Positions 9,288 through 18,669 are shown, counted from the first letter of the stretch. The stretch is DNA of 64,000 nucleotides from Ignavibacteriaceae bacterium (GCA_020848375.1 JADLAF010000110.1:17649-81648), one strand, 5' to 3'. Notes: generated by a model from the letters alone, not told the origin. A program made the numbers and translations.

Positions 9288-9818
9288 ATGCTAAACGTTA
9301 TGAAAAGACCTCCAATGTACGATGAAGAATCAGTTCAGCCCATGCGCGATGAACTGACCGCGGTCGGGATCCAGGAGCTTCGCACTCCGGAAGAGGTCGA
9401 AAAAGCCATTAAAGTGAATGATGATAAAACTGTTCTGGTCTTCATCAATTCGGTTTGCGGATGCGCTGCCGGCGGAGCAAGGCCGGGAGTCTCCCTGGCT
9501 CTTCAGAATGGAGTTATCCCAGACCGCCTCACTACCGTTTTCGCCGGACAGGATCGAGACGCAGTTGATCTGGTGAGAAGCTATATTGCAGCCCCTCCCT
9601 CATCACCCAGCATGGCAATTTTCAAGAATGGTGTGCCGGTTTACTTCATGCCGAGATATGAAATTGAAGGTTATACTTTTCAGCAGATTGCTGAAAAGCT
9701 GACAGCCGCATTTGCAGAACACTGCACCGGTAAGGGCCCTTCGGTAAGTCCGGAACATTACGCAGCCGTTCATCACGCAAAGATGTGCGGTTCAAAAATT
9801 CCGATGTTCAAAGGATAA
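9288..9818 (+). CDS. BrxA/BrxB family bacilliredoxin-like protein with C-terminal extension
   Basis: A 176-residue thioredoxin-fold protein of the YphP/BrxA family. Its C57-G-C59 motif sits in FINSVCGCAAGGARPG, followed by VFAGQDRDAVD and APPSSPSMAIF. In Bacillus this CGC protein removes bacillithiol from oxidised proteins. Compared with Bacillus BrxA as I remember it, which ends about at AFxxHC, this protein carries about 30 more residues, including a further cysteine in AKMCGSKIP. AAGGA lies 8 nt before the ATG. It lies 97 nt after sufT and may be transcribed separately. Bacillithiol use by this organism is inferred, not shown. Confidence 0.88.
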   Translation: MLNVMKRPPMYDEESVQPMRDELTAVGIQELRTPEEVEKAIKVNDDKTVLVFINSVCGCAAGGARPGVSLALQNGVIPDRLTTVFAGQDRDAVDLVRSYIAAPPSSPSMAIFKNGVPVYFMPRYEIEGYTFQQIAEKLTAAFAEHCTGKGPSVSPEHYAAVHHAKMCGSKIPMFKG

Positions 9819-9899
9819 GTAGTAATTAGGAATGAGTAATTAGTAATTCAATGTACAATTAACAGTGTACGTTGACTGAAAATGGTTAATTCTGCCAAA

Positions 9900-9958
9900 A
9901 TCTGCGTGATCAGCGGGAAACAGTTTCTCACGCAGATTTCGCAGATGACCGCAGATGC
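9900..9958. repeat. dispersed CGCAGAT-type repeat, diverged copy
   Basis: A run of interlaced CTGCG / CGCAGA words in both orientations (TCTGCGTGATCAGCGGGAAA, then CACGCAGATTTCGCAGATGA). It resembles the two 47-nt copies at 58731 and 58846. It lies just upstream of the Rrf2 gene and is non-coding. Confidence 0.6.
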
Positions 9959-9983
9959 AATTTTTACGAAACATAATTAAACA

Positions 9984-10472
9984 ATGAAATTCAGCTCCCA
10001 GGAAGAATACGGATTGCGATGCCTTCTGCGCATTGCGAAAAACAAGTCTGAAGACGGCATGACGATACCGGAGATCAGCACCGCTGAGCGCCTCTCACAG
10101 GCGCATACGGGCAAACTGCTCAGAATCCTCCGGCTTGGCGGCTTCATCGAGAGCTCCCGCGGCTCCTCGGGCGGTTACCGCCTCACACGTCCACCAGAAG
10201 AAATCAATGTAGGGGATGTTCTTTCGGTACTTGGAGGTAGGTTTTTTGAATCATCCTTCTGTGCGGATTACACTGGTAATGAGTCAATTTGTACTCATAC
10301 CATTGACTGCTCAATCCGTTCTCTCTGGAGAGCGGTTCAAACCGCGGTTGATTCTATCCTTTCAAAGACTACTCTGGCTGATATGCTTGGTAAAGAGGAG
10401 GAAACAGCCAGCTTTGTCTATGCTCTGCTTGAGGACGAGCAGCCCGCTGACAAACAGGAAAATCCGGTTTAG
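9984..10472 (+). CDS. Rrf2 family transcriptional regulator (IscR-like, three cysteines)
   Basis: A 162-residue Rrf2 protein. The winged helix covers about residues 1-65 (FSSQEEYGLRCLLRIAKN, then RLGGFIESSRGSSGGYRL). A cysteine triad, C93, C103 and C109 (spacing 9 and 5), follows in the position where IscR binds its cluster; IscR spacing is 5 and 5. It therefore likely holds an Fe-S cluster and could regulate the adjacent suf genes. That link rests on position; no operator was identified. The tail (EDEQPADKQENPV) is acidic. Confidence 0.88.
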   Translation: MKFSSQEEYGLRCLLRIAKNKSEDGMTIPEISTAERLSQAHTGKLLRILRLGGFIESSRGSSGGYRLTRPPEEINVGDVLSVLGGRFFESSFCADYTGNESICTHTIDCSIRSLWRAVQTAVDSILSKTTLADMLGKEEETASFVYALLEDEQPADKQENPV

Positions 10473-10795
10473 GCACTTACCCGGTGCAGCCGGTCTGATA
10501 TATGAACCGGGGAGGGGGACTTTCCAGTTGTGACCAATGTCATACTAATATACAGGAAGAGATTACGGCGTGGGTGGTTTTCAGGGAAGAATAACTATAA
10601 AACACCTGATTTTATTGCTCCTGAATGATGTATATCCCCGCGATTTCCGCCCCTTTCTTATATACCCTTTCCCTCCAGATATATAGGGGCACCCCCTTCA
10701 AAAGATTTTTCTTGCTTTTTGTATTAACTTTTTTATTATTTTAACTCCGTGGATACCAAAAATCTATTATTTAACAACAATTTAGGAGATCCGGT
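10473..10795. other. intergenic region without recognised feature
   Basis: 323 bp between the Rrf2 gene and the VapB-like ORF. No hairpin terminator or consensus promoter stands out. The last 60 nt are very AT-rich (TTTTTGTATTAACTTTTTTA) and may contain the promoter of the small gene downstream. Confidence 0.4.
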
Positions 10796-10954
10796 ATGAA
10801 GACACTCATTGATATAGACGATAAGCTGATGGCAAAAGCGCTTAAAGCTTCCGGCTTAGACACCAAAAAAGCAGTTGTGCATGCAGGTCTTGCACTGGTT
10901 GCAGGTGCTAAAGCCACAAAAGCTAAGCCGGCAAAAAAAGCAAAGAAGAAATAA
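10796..10954 (+). CDS. small VapB-like (ribbon-helix-helix) protein with lysine-rich tail; no toxin partner
   Basis: A 52-residue ORF below the track's length cut-off. AGGAG lies 7 nt before the ATG. Residues 1-35 (MKTLIDIDDKLMAKALKASG...DTKKAVVHAGL) match the pattern of VapB-type antitoxins: a beta-strand then two helices, xTxIDIDDxLxxxAxxxxGxxTKxxxVxxxL. Residues 38-52 are an Ala/Lys tail (AKATKAKPAKKAKKK) resembling histone-like DNA-binding tails instead of a toxin-binding arm. No PIN-domain gene follows; the next gene is convergent and only 7 nt away. It could be a solitary DNA-binding protein instead of an antitoxin. Confidence 0.72.
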   Translation: MKTLIDIDDKLMAKALKASGLDTKKAVVHAGLALVAGAKATKAKPAKKAKKK

Positions 10955-10961
10955 TTCTTCT

Positions 10962-11282
10962 TTAAAAAAGCAGGATTCCCGTTAGGACTGAAATAAAAAT
11001 AAGTCCGGCGGTGACGATCTTGGCTCTTAACGGCATCTTGCCGCCGTCAACAAAGTTTTGAATATGGTGACCAAACATTCTGTTGGTCAGTATATAGTTC
11101 AGAAATCTCTCTGAGCTTCTGGCAAAAAAATATGCAGCCATAATCAAAAATATTGTCCCGGGCATCAAAGGCACAATAAAACCAATGATGCCCGTTATTG
11201 TACAAACAACTCCGAGTATAAAATAAGTTATTCTGAGCCAGCGTTGCTCAACAACTTTCCTCTTCTTAATCGCCTGCCGCAT
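10962..11282 (-). CDS. DUF454 family inner-membrane protein (YbaN-like)
   Basis: A 106-residue membrane protein. A basic N-terminus is followed by one or two hydrophobic segments (ITYFILGVVCTITGIIGFIVP) and the family motif VPLMPGTIFLIMAAYFFARSSERF, then a hydrophobic C-terminus. Its biochemical role is unknown. It starts 9 nt after the stop of dipeptidyl peptidase IV on the same strand, so the two are probably co-transcribed. Confidence 0.78.
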   Translation of the reverse strand: MRQAIKKRKVVEQRWLRITYFILGVVCTITGIIGFIVPLMPGTIFLIMAAYFFARSSERFLNYILTNRMFGHHIQNFVDGGKMPLRAKIVTAGLIFISVLTGILLF

Positions 11283-11291
11283 CTCTTCCCG

Positions 11292-13472
11292 TTATAAGTT
11301 TTCCTCAATAAATTCAGTCATCATCTTAAACAGATGCTGACGGGTTTTTCCACCGTAAATACCATGGTCTTTTTCGGGGTAGTACATTGTTTCGAATGGT
11401 TTGTCTTCGGCTATCAGTTTTTCAGCCAGCTTTACCGCGTTCTGGAAATGAACATTGTCATCACCGGTACCATGAACCAGCAGCAGCTTTCCTTTGAGCT
11501 TTGATGTATGGGAAAGCACAGCGCTGTTCTCATACCCTTCAGGGTTAAGCTGCGGAGTCTGCATATAACGCTCGGTATAAATGGTATCATAGAACTTCCA
11601 GTGGGTGACTGGTGCTACTGAAATAGCTGCCTTAAAGTAGTCAGCTCCCTTCATCAGGGTGAGGGCTGAGTTGTATCCGCCATAGCTCCATCCCCAGATG
11701 CCGATGCGCGATGCATCAACCCAGGGCTGAGCGCCGAGATATTTTGCTGCTTCAACCTGATCCTGTACTTCGAAATTGCCGAGGTCTTTATACACTTGCT
11801 TCTTGAACACTCTTCCGCGCCCGCCGGTTCCCCGGTTGTCAACCGCAAAAATGATGTACCCCTTCTGTGCAAGCATCTGATGCCAAAGGAAGTTTGCACC
11901 GCCCCAGCGGTCATTAACCACCTGTGAGCCAGGTCCTCCATAGGTAAAAATAAGGACGGGATACTTCTTTGCGGCATCAAAATTAGCCGGTTTAATGATA
12001 TATGCATTCAGATCCTGCCCGTCTGAAGTGTTGAAGGTCAGAAACTCCAGTTTAGCCAGGTTATAATCCTTAAAAACTAACATGTCAGACTCAGCCAGCG
12101 TCATTATCTTTTTACCGTCACCGGAATAAAGATAGGTATTGGTCAGAGTGTTCGCGTTTGAATAACGGTCAACAAAATACGCACATGTTGGGGAGAGGGA
12201 AATATCATGCGTACCAGCTTCATTGGTCAGACGCTTCTTTTCAGAACCGTCAACCCGCACCGTATTGAGATCTGAGTATATTGCCCCGAGTTCCTTTGAA
12301 GTGAAGTAAACCAGAGCGTTCTTTTCATCATAACCGAGGATATCGGATGCCTCCCACTTGCCAGAGGTAAGTTGGGATAACTGTTTCCCCTCATCAGAGA
12401 AGTGATATATATGATTATAGCCGTCTTTTTCTGAGGTCCAGAGAAATCCTTTTCTGCTGCCTTTGGTAAAGATCAGATTGTCATGAACGTCAACCCAGGC
12501 CTCATCAGTTTCAGAATGGATGAGACTGGTTTTTCCGCTGACAGGATTTGCTGCCAGGATGTCCAACCGGTTCTGCAGCCGGTTAAGACGCTGAAGCCAA
12601 AGGTCACCTGTGGATGGGTTAAATTTAATTCGGGCGACGTATATATCCTTTTCCTCACCAAGATCGACAAACACGTTTTTTGAGTTCTTAAGATCATAAA
12701 TGCCAATCTTTACTTCTGAGTTGCGGTCACCTGCTTTTGGGTAACGCATATCAATTGAGTTGAGATACAGGGAGTCCCACTTCTGAATCTTTATCTCAGG
12801 CACGTCAGTCTGATCAAGACGCCAGTAGCCAAGATAGCGTGAGTCATGCGACCATGCGTATGCCTGGATGATGCTGAACTCCTCTTCATAAACCCAGTCG
12901 AAGACACCGTTCAGTACAAGATCTGAGCCGTCATAGGTAAGCTGCTGTTCGGTGGCTGAGGGGAGGTCATAGACAAAAAGATTGTGCCCGCGCGAGAAAG
13001 CAATTTTTTTTCCGTCAGGTGAGAACTGCATATTAATCTGCTGCTCTTTGGAGGCGACCTCGGCGGTTATGGATTTCTTTGCAACATCGTATATATAAAA
13101 GGTACCGCCGCTTTTAAGGGAACGGGCGGGAAGCACTCCGGTTATCATCAGATGCGTTCCGACAGGCGACCACTCGTAGTTGGAGAGGGTAATCTGCTCG
13201 CCGCCGGTGGATTTGAGTTCCGAGCCCTTAATCAGAAGCGTGGTATCTTTTTTGGCGATATCAAAGTAATGAACATTCATAGACTTTGTTTCAGCATCGT
13301 ATTTCGAGAATGAGAAACCGGTGCCCTGCGGGTGCCACTTCAGTCCGGAGACTGATTTAGCGGAAAAACTCCGGCTGGTATATATCTCGTCAACCGTCAG
13401 ATTCTTCTGCGGTATGACCGATGCTGTGAGGGACAGAAAAAGAACAAACAAAATCTGTTTCTGGAATTTCAT
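11292..13472 (-). CDS. dipeptidyl peptidase IV (S9B family), exported
   Basis: A 726-residue serine peptidase that removes N-terminal dipeptides, typically X-Pro. The signal peptide is MKFQKQILFVLFLSLTASVIPQ. A beta-propeller region contains DWVYEEEF, the double-glutamate motif that anchors the substrate N-terminus. The C-terminal alpha/beta-hydrolase has Ser596 in GWSYGG, Asp672 in GTGDDNVHF and His703 in EKDHGIYGG, a complete triad. It is likely periplasmic, for peptide utilisation. Confidence 0.93.
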   Translation of the reverse strand: MKFQKQILFVLFLSLTASVIPQKNLTVDEIYTSRSFSAKSVSGLKWHPQGTGFSFSKYDAETKSMNVHYFDIAKKDTTLLIKGSELKSTGGEQITLSNYEWSPVGTHLMITGVLPARSLKSGGTFYIYDVAKKSITAEVASKEQQINMQFSPDGKKIAFSRGHNLFVYDLPSATEQQLTYDGSDLVLNGVFDWVYEEEFSIIQAYAWSHDSRYLGYWRLDQTDVPEIKIQKWDSLYLNSIDMRYPKAGDRNSEVKIGIYDLKNSKNVFVDLGEEKDIYVARIKFNPSTGDLWLQRLNRLQNRLDILAANPVSGKTSLIHSETDEAWVDVHDNLIFTKGSRKGFLWTSEKDGYNHIYHFSDEGKQLSQLTSGKWEASDILGYDEKNALVYFTSKELGAIYSDLNTVRVDGSEKKRLTNEAGTHDISLSPTCAYFVDRYSNANTLTNTYLYSGDGKKIMTLAESDMLVFKDYNLAKLEFLTFNTSDGQDLNAYIIKPANFDAAKKYPVLIFTYGGPGSQVVNDRWGGANFLWHQMLAQKGYIIFAVDNRGTGGRGRVFKKQVYKDLGNFEVQDQVEAAKYLGAQPWVDASRIGIWGWSYGGYNSALTLMKGADYFKAAISVAPVTHWKFYDTIYTERYMQTPQLNPEGYENSAVLSHTSKLKGKLLLVHGTGDDNVHFQNAVKLAEKLIAEDKPFETMYYPEKDHGIYGGKTRQHLFKMMTEFIEENL

Positions 13473-13522
13473 TACTTCTCCTTTAACATTTGGTAAAAAC
13501 TCTGATATATATGTAACTTTAC

Positions 13523-14311
13523 TTATCTGCCGTCAATCATTCGGCCAAGCCCGCCAAGAATTGAGCCCTCATCTTTGCGTGCGCCGCCAGCCATGGGTGC
13601 CTGAGCCAGAATCCGGTCAGCCAGCCGTGCGAAGGGTAGCGACTGCAGATAAATAGTACCGGTTCCGCGGATGGTTGCAAGAAAAAGACCTTCACCGCCG
13701 AAGAACATGGATTTCAGCCCGCCTGCCCGCTCGATATCATAATCCAGCCCGTCGGTAAAAGCCACGATGCAGCCGGTATCAATCCGGAGTACATCATTAA
13801 CTAATTCTTTTTTTACAATGGTTCCGCCCGCATGAATGAACGCCATTCCATCCCCCTCAAGTTTCTGAAGGATGAAACCCTCGCCGCCAAAAAGTCCGGC
13901 ACCGAATCTCTGAGTAAAGGCGATACCGGTTTTGGTGCCTTTAGCCGCGCAGAGGAACGAGTCCTTCTGGCAGAGGAGCCGCCCGCCAAATTTGGTAAGG
14001 TCAATCGGGATGATCTTGCCCGGATAGGGGGCTGCAAATGCCACTCGCTTTTTACCGGAGCCATGGTTGGTAAAGTGGGTCAGAAAGAGTGACTCGCCGG
14101 TCAGTACCCTTTTGCCCGCATTAAGGAGTTTGCCCATAAAGCCCTCGTTCGTATCAGAGCCGTCACCCATTTTTGCTTCGAACTCAATGCCGTTTTCCAT
14201 CCAGTTCATAACGCCTGCTTCGGCTATAACCGTTTCCCCCGGATCAAGTTCCACCTCGATGACCTGCATATCATCGCCAAATATTTCGTAGTCTATTTCG
14301 TGAGATCTCAT
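13523..14311 (-). CDS. TIGR00266 / AIM24 family protein
   Basis: A 262-residue protein of the AIM24 (DUF124) family: [33 protein letters not shown] at the start, then repeated glycine-rich beta segments ([22 protein letters not shown]) of the double beta-jelly fold. No signal peptide. Function is unknown in bacteria. It is separated from DPP IV by 50 nt. Confidence 0.85.
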   Translation of the reverse strand: MRSHEIDYEIFGDDMQVIEVELDPGETVIAEAGVMNWMENGIEFEAKMGDGSDTNEGFMGKLLNAGKRVLTGESLFLTHFTNHGSGKKRVAFAAPYPGKIIPIDLTKFGGRLLCQKDSFLCAAKGTKTGIAFTQRFGAGLFGGEGFILQKLEGDGMAFIHAGGTIVKKELVNDVLRIDTGCIVAFTDGLDYDIERAGGLKSMFFGGEGLFLATIRGTGTIYLQSLPFARLADRILAQAPMAGGARKDEGSILGGLGRMIDGR

Positions 14312-14436
14312 AGTGATAATTCTGCTGATTTTTGGTTGAAAAGAACTGCAAATTTAGCATAAAAGGGGTATTAAAACACGGGAATTAGGATGGGAGGGGG
14401 GGTAGATAAATCCTTTGAAAAAGTAATGGAGTTAAA

Positions 14437-15543
14437 TTATTTAACAATAAAAATGATATCACTTAAAGCAGAGTACCGTGCAAGTCTGTCTTTGTAGCGA
14501 AAAGTAATTTTTAATCGTTCAGAATTTATACCAGTGAATTTTCTTAAATATTTAAAAATCGCGGGTTTTAATAACCGAAGATTTCTTTTCAATTTCCATG
14601 AACTATTAAAATCTTGAGTATCAACAAGGATGAGAAATAAACGATTTTCTGATCCGAATCGCATCTCACCCTGGTTTTCGTAAAGCCACTTGCTCAATAA
14701 TTTGGGCTCTTGTTGAGCTTCCGCCAAAACCTGGAGATTCTCAATATGCAATGTTTCCAGAACTGATTTACAGAACTTATCGTTTTTATCCTTCATTTTT
14801 TCAGTAATCTCGTAATAGATGTCGGAATTATTACTGCTTTTGTTAAAAGAAATCCCGGCCTCTTTTGCCTTCTTTTTTAGGAAGGTTAATTCGACTGGTA
14901 AACCCTTCTCTTTTCTTTTTGTGCGAATAAATTCTGCGGGCAGATAGGTTACTTTCAAATCAAACGGGATACCATCAATAAAAAAATCTACACCCTTTAT
15001 TTGCCCAACGGTTGGCAATACTTTTGGATGAGACTTGAAAATTGATTCAATGAGAATACTGCTCCAGTGATTGTACCAACTATTCAATACATATCCTTGT
15101 ACAGCACTATTGATCTCTGTTTTGAATTTTGAGACGAGAGTATCGTAAGATTGATAAGTTTTTACGTATCGGCTTACCAGATATTTGTCAAGAGAATTTT
15201 GATAATCCCCGCCCCATTCAAAAATTTTTAACTTATATAATTCTGAAACCAACTTTTCTGTATTAAGAGTATTAAGCTGAGATTTACTTTTTCTTTTGAT
15301 AAATGTATCAAGTTTTATGTTCGAAAGAATAATATTATTGCGCAGTAATTTAAATAGCTCCCAGAATTGTTTTGTTAATGAAGTCTCTTTAAGTTTGATG
15401 TTGTTTGCAGAGGCAAATTCGGCTATCAGTTCTTTTCGAGCGATTGATTTCGTTTTTAGCCACAGCATACCCGACTGGTCACGATATAACGAATCTAATT
15501 GACCGCTATCGTGAAGTTTTTTCCAATGATTAAACTCTTTCAA
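14437..15543 (-). CDS. putative type II restriction endonuclease (PD-(D/E)XK)
   Basis: A 368-residue protein that directly follows, and overlaps by 14 nt, a DNA adenine methylase gene. A PD-(D/E)XK-like site is visible: E166, D186 in KGVDFFIDG, then D195-L-K197 in IPFDLKVTYL. The rest is Lys/Leu/Asn-rich and not assigned to a named family. Base composition is clearly AT-richer than the flanking genes, which suggests horizontal acquisition. The pairing and nuclease motif make a restriction enzyme the best reading; the recognition site is unknown. Confidence 0.75.
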   Translation of the reverse strand: MKEFNHWKKLHDSGQLDSLYRDQSGMLWLKTKSIARKELIAEFASANNIKLKETSLTKQFWELFKLLRNNIILSNIKLDTFIKRKSKSQLNTLNTEKLVSELYKLKIFEWGGDYQNSLDKYLVSRYVKTYQSYDTLVSKFKTEINSAVQGYVLNSWYNHWSSILIESIFKSHPKVLPTVGQIKGVDFFIDGIPFDLKVTYLPAEFIRTKRKEKGLPVELTFLKKKAKEAGISFNKSSNNSDIYYEITEKMKDKNDKFCKSVLETLHIENLQVLAEAQQEPKLLSKWLYENQGEMRFGSENRLFLILVDTQDFNSSWKLKRNLRLLKPAIFKYLRKFTGINSERLKITFRYKDRLARYSALSDIIFIVK

Positions 15544-16636
15544 AACTTGTCTCGTGAATATGATGCTCTATAAAGTGTTTCTTTTTCGGTTTGCAAACAA
15601 AAAGGACCTCATGACTGCCGGCCACACTTCCTTTGCCGCCTCTTCCGTTGCTGTAGGCCTTTTTTTCAATGCTAATGTCTCGGAATTTCGAAATCAAAAA
15701 TGAAAGTTCATCAATGGAAGGATAACTTCTATCATTATAACTTATAAGCCAGTAAGGAATATCATTAGATTGCTCAAATAAATTCTTAAATGAATCTTTC
15801 ACGTCACGCTTCTTGTCGAAGCCACTGTATCGCTGCGGTTCATATCTTTTGATACCATTAATAAATTGTTTTTCTTTCCAGTATTCAGTAAATGTTTCAA
15901 GTAAATGATAAAAACTTTGGTAGTCAGCATGGCTGTCACAGTACGGAGGGTCAAAATAGACCAAATCGATTTTAGTTAGTTTGGGCAGCAAATCCAATAT
16001 GTTTTCATTATAACTTCTGTTTTCTCTTGTATTATCAAAAATTGCTGCATTGTAACTTGGAATTAAATCCTCAAAAATATCTTTTATTGGTCGGATCAAA
16101 CTTCTGTTTCTTTTAATTCTCTCGGGATCACTCGCATATTTTAGCGCCTGAGTATGACCAAAATGCCCCATTGTCACTTTTCGGGTCATGCTACGGTTGA
16201 TGAGAGCATAAGCCAGAGCCCTTTTGTATTTTGTGGGAAGAAATGAAATGTTTGCGCGGAGGTTATCTAAAAACTCAGCTTCATCTTCTTCAAAAAATAC
16301 ACCAGAGTAGGTTGACGAGATAAGTTGAAATTCAGATTTGTTGATTGCTGGTTGAAGTAATAAAGAAAAATCATCCTTTGTGAGTTGATCTCTCTCATTT
16401 TCAATTAATGCTAATCCGATTTGATGATTAAAGTTGAGAAAATCATTTGTAATAGTTTCAAATCCTAATTGCTTAAAAAGAAATGCAACAGATTGTGATC
16501 CTGCAAATGCATCAAGCGCACTATTAACGTTCTTTGGGATAAACTTTTTGATCCAGGACAGATGTGTGTGTTTGGCTCCCAAATACTGTGGTTCTGGGAA
16601 CTTGTAATCGAAATTTAGATATTCCTTAAAAAGCAT
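15530..16636 (-). CDS. DNA adenine-N6 methyltransferase (D12 class), type II R-M
   Basis: A 368-residue class alpha adenine methylase. The N-terminal motif X region is QYLGAKHTHLSWIKKFIP, motif I is SALDAFAGSQSVA (about residues 39-51) and motif IV is YFDPPYCDSHADYQ (DPPY at 229-232), in Dam/D12 order. It methylates adenine to protect the host from the linked nuclease. The gene comes first and the nuclease second, translationally coupled. Specificity cannot be read from sequence, and no controller (C) protein was found upstream. Confidence 0.9.
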   Translation of the reverse strand: MLFKEYLNFDYKFPEPQYLGAKHTHLSWIKKFIPKNVNSALDAFAGSQSVAFLFKQLGFETITNDFLNFNHQIGLALIENERDQLTKDDFSLLLQPAINKSEFQLISSTYSGVFFEEDEAEFLDNLRANISFLPTKYKRALAYALINRSMTRKVTMGHFGHTQALKYASDPERIKRNRSLIRPIKDIFEDLIPSYNAAIFDNTRENRSYNENILDLLPKLTKIDLVYFDPPYCDSHADYQSFYHLLETFTEYWKEKQFINGIKRYEPQRYSGFDKKRDVKDSFKNLFEQSNDIPYWLISYNDRSYPSIDELSFLISKFRDISIEKKAYSNGRGGKGSVAGSHEVLFVCKPKKKHFIEHHIHETSFERV

Positions 16637-17082
16637 AATTTAATATTTTGCGACAAAATAAAATCAACTATTATATTTGATCTGCCTGAAAAACTGCGAA
16701 CTTCTTCAGTAAGAAATTTTACCTTTTGTGGCTATCATTCTATAATGAATCCGTCCTGAAAAATTTGCCGTGCAAACCGTAGGATGCAGGACTATCAAAA
16801 TTACGAATCATTTAATATATCCGTCCTATTTTTAAAATCTGAGTGCCGAAACGGACCACAGGGTTGAAGGTCAAAAAGTACGACTTTCTTTGAATGAGTT
16901 AATTGAAAGGCAATCGAGTAACCCATTCAAAAATCGATTATCGAAACATTTCGTGCAATATACAGCCATTTCTCCATAAAAGTCAACTTTTCTGTACAAA
17001 CACCGGATATCCCCACCCCCTTTCCAATCCCTTTTCTATTCTTTACATTGCATTTATGATTTTCTGCAATTAACCGGCTATT
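16637..17082. other. 446-bp AT-rich intergenic region between divergent genes
   Basis: This holds the divergent 5' regions of the R-M pair (minus) and the antiporter (plus). A TATAAT word occurs on the minus strand near 16665. Two short direct words (TCCGTCCT) occur about 75 nt apart. No gene, RNA or recombination site was recognised. A 27-codon ORF starting near 16784 has no support. Confidence 0.4.
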
Positions 17083-18612
17083 ATGCAAATATCTTCTGAA
17101 AATATCCTGCTGATGGGCTCTCTGCTTCTGCTTCTGACGATTTTGGCGAGCAAGACCTCATTCAAACTGGGCATCCCGGCGCTTATTGTCTTCCTTGGCA
17201 TAGGTATGCTGGCAGGGTCTGACGGTCCCGGCGGTATTTATTTTGATGACCCTAAGCTGGCTCAGTTCATTGGAATATTCTCACTCTGTTTTATTCTCTT
17301 TGCTGGCGGTTTTGAAACTAAATGGGAAAGTGTAAAACCAATCTTCTGGCGGGGAATTTCTCTGGCTACTATCGGGGTGTTTGTTACTGCATTGTCAACG
17401 GGGCTTTTTCTTCACTTTGTCATCGGGCTTGAATTCATTTATGCCCTACTGATCGGTTCAATTATTTCATCCACTGATGCCGCTGCGGTTTTTTCTATTC
17501 TCCGTACAAAGGATATCGGGCTTGATCATCAGACTCGTTCAACGCTTGAGTTCGAAAGCGGTAGTAATGACCCGATGGCTTATATTCTCATGCTCGCCTG
17601 CATCAATATTATTACCTCAGGTGAGATGCAGATTGGCGAACAGATATTCTTTCTGGTAAAACAGATGGTCATTGGCGGAGTGTTTGGCTATGCACTCGGC
17701 AGGGGGGGAGTTTATCTAATCAATAAAATTAATCTCAGTTACGAGGGGCTTTACTCAGTGCTGGTAACCGCGCTCCTGCTCTTCGTTTTTTCGATAACTG
17801 ATCTTCTCGGCGGCAACGGTTTTCTTGCAGTATATCTCTTTGGTGTTATTCTTGCAAACAGCAGTCTGATACACAAAAAAAGTCTGGTGAAGTTTTTTGA
17901 CGGTATCGCCTGGATGATGCAGAGTATAATGTTTCTCACGCTCGGTCTGCTGGTTTACCCGATGCAGATTCTTCCGGTGCTTTGGGCGGGGATTATGATT
18001 TCACTTTTTCTCATGTTTGTTGCCCGGCCCGCCGGAGTAATGATTAGTCTGCTTTTTACGAAGATCAACTTCAGGGAAAAAATATTTTTCTCCTGGGTCG
18101 GCCTCCGCGGTGCTGTGCCTATTGTTTTTGCCACGTACCCTTATATATATGGTATTAAAGATGCTGACCTGATTTTTAATGTGGTGTTTTTTATCTCCCT
18201 TAGCTCGGTTCTTATTCAAGGTACAACTCTTCCCTTTTTTGCACGTAAAATGAAACTTGTTGTTCACGAGAGTGAACGAAAAAAAACCCCGCTTGAGTTA
18301 GAACTGAGCGAAAGCATTAAAACCGAGCTGATGGAATTCTTTGTCCCTCACGGCAGTGCAATAGCCGGAATGCGGATTGTTGACCTCCACTTTCCGCGGA
18401 ATGCACATATCGCCATGATCAACCGTGATGAAAAATTCATCACTCCGTCCGGAAATACTGTCCTCCATGAGGGGGATATTCTGATCATCATGGCTGAGGA
18501 GAAGGATGTGCTCCGTTCGGTGAGTGATATCCTTAGCAAGCGAATTGATAAACCGGAGGAGAAACCTGATGCCGGGGAAACCACTCCGGTGGAAAGCAGC
18601 CCTGACTCCTGA
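17083..18612 (+). CDS. K+/H+ antiporter, NhaP2/CvrA type (CPA1 family with TrkA-C domain)
   Basis: A 509-residue membrane protein. About 12 hydrophobic segments span residues 1-390, including the core GSIISSTDAAAVFSIL and ESGSNDPMAYIL (ND motif) typical of CPA1 antiporters. Residues about 410-490 (HGSAIAGMRIVDLHFPRNAHIAMINRDEK, then GDILIIMAEEKD) form a cytosolic TrkA-C regulatory domain as in NhaP2. It probably exports K+ or Na+ against protons; which ion is not decidable here. The last 20 residues are acidic and Pro/Ser-rich. Confidence 0.88.
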   Translation: MQISSENILLMGSLLLLLTILASKTSFKLGIPALIVFLGIGMLAGSDGPGGIYFDDPKLAQFIGIFSLCFILFAGGFETKWESVKPIFWRGISLATIGVFVTALSTGLFLHFVIGLEFIYALLIGSIISSTDAAAVFSILRTKDIGLDHQTRSTLEFESGSNDPMAYILMLACINIITSGEMQIGEQIFFLVKQMVIGGVFGYALGRGGVYLINKINLSYEGLYSVLVTALLLFVFSITDLLGGNGFLAVYLFGVILANSSLIHKKSLVKFFDGIAWMMQSIMFLTLGLLVYPMQILPVLWAGIMISLFLMFVARPAGVMISLLFTKINFREKIFFSWVGLRGAVPIVFATYPYIYGIKDADLIFNVVFFISLSSVLIQGTTLPFFARKMKLVVHESERKKTPLELELSESIKTELMEFFVPHGSAIAGMRIVDLHFPRNAHIAMINRDEKFITPSGNTVLHEGDILIIMAEEKDVLRSVSDILSKRIDKPEEKPDAGETTPVESSPDS

Positions 18613-18669
18613 CCGCCCAACCCCTGCCGGAAAAAAAATACTTTTATTTTGATAAGGAGTAGCGGATTC

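Noticed and set aside
16784-16867. 27-codon ORF upstream of the methylase, considered as a controller (C) protein
   Set aside because: It is too short for a helix-turn-helix protein, and its residues (MQDYQNYESFNISVLFLKSE) show no such motif.
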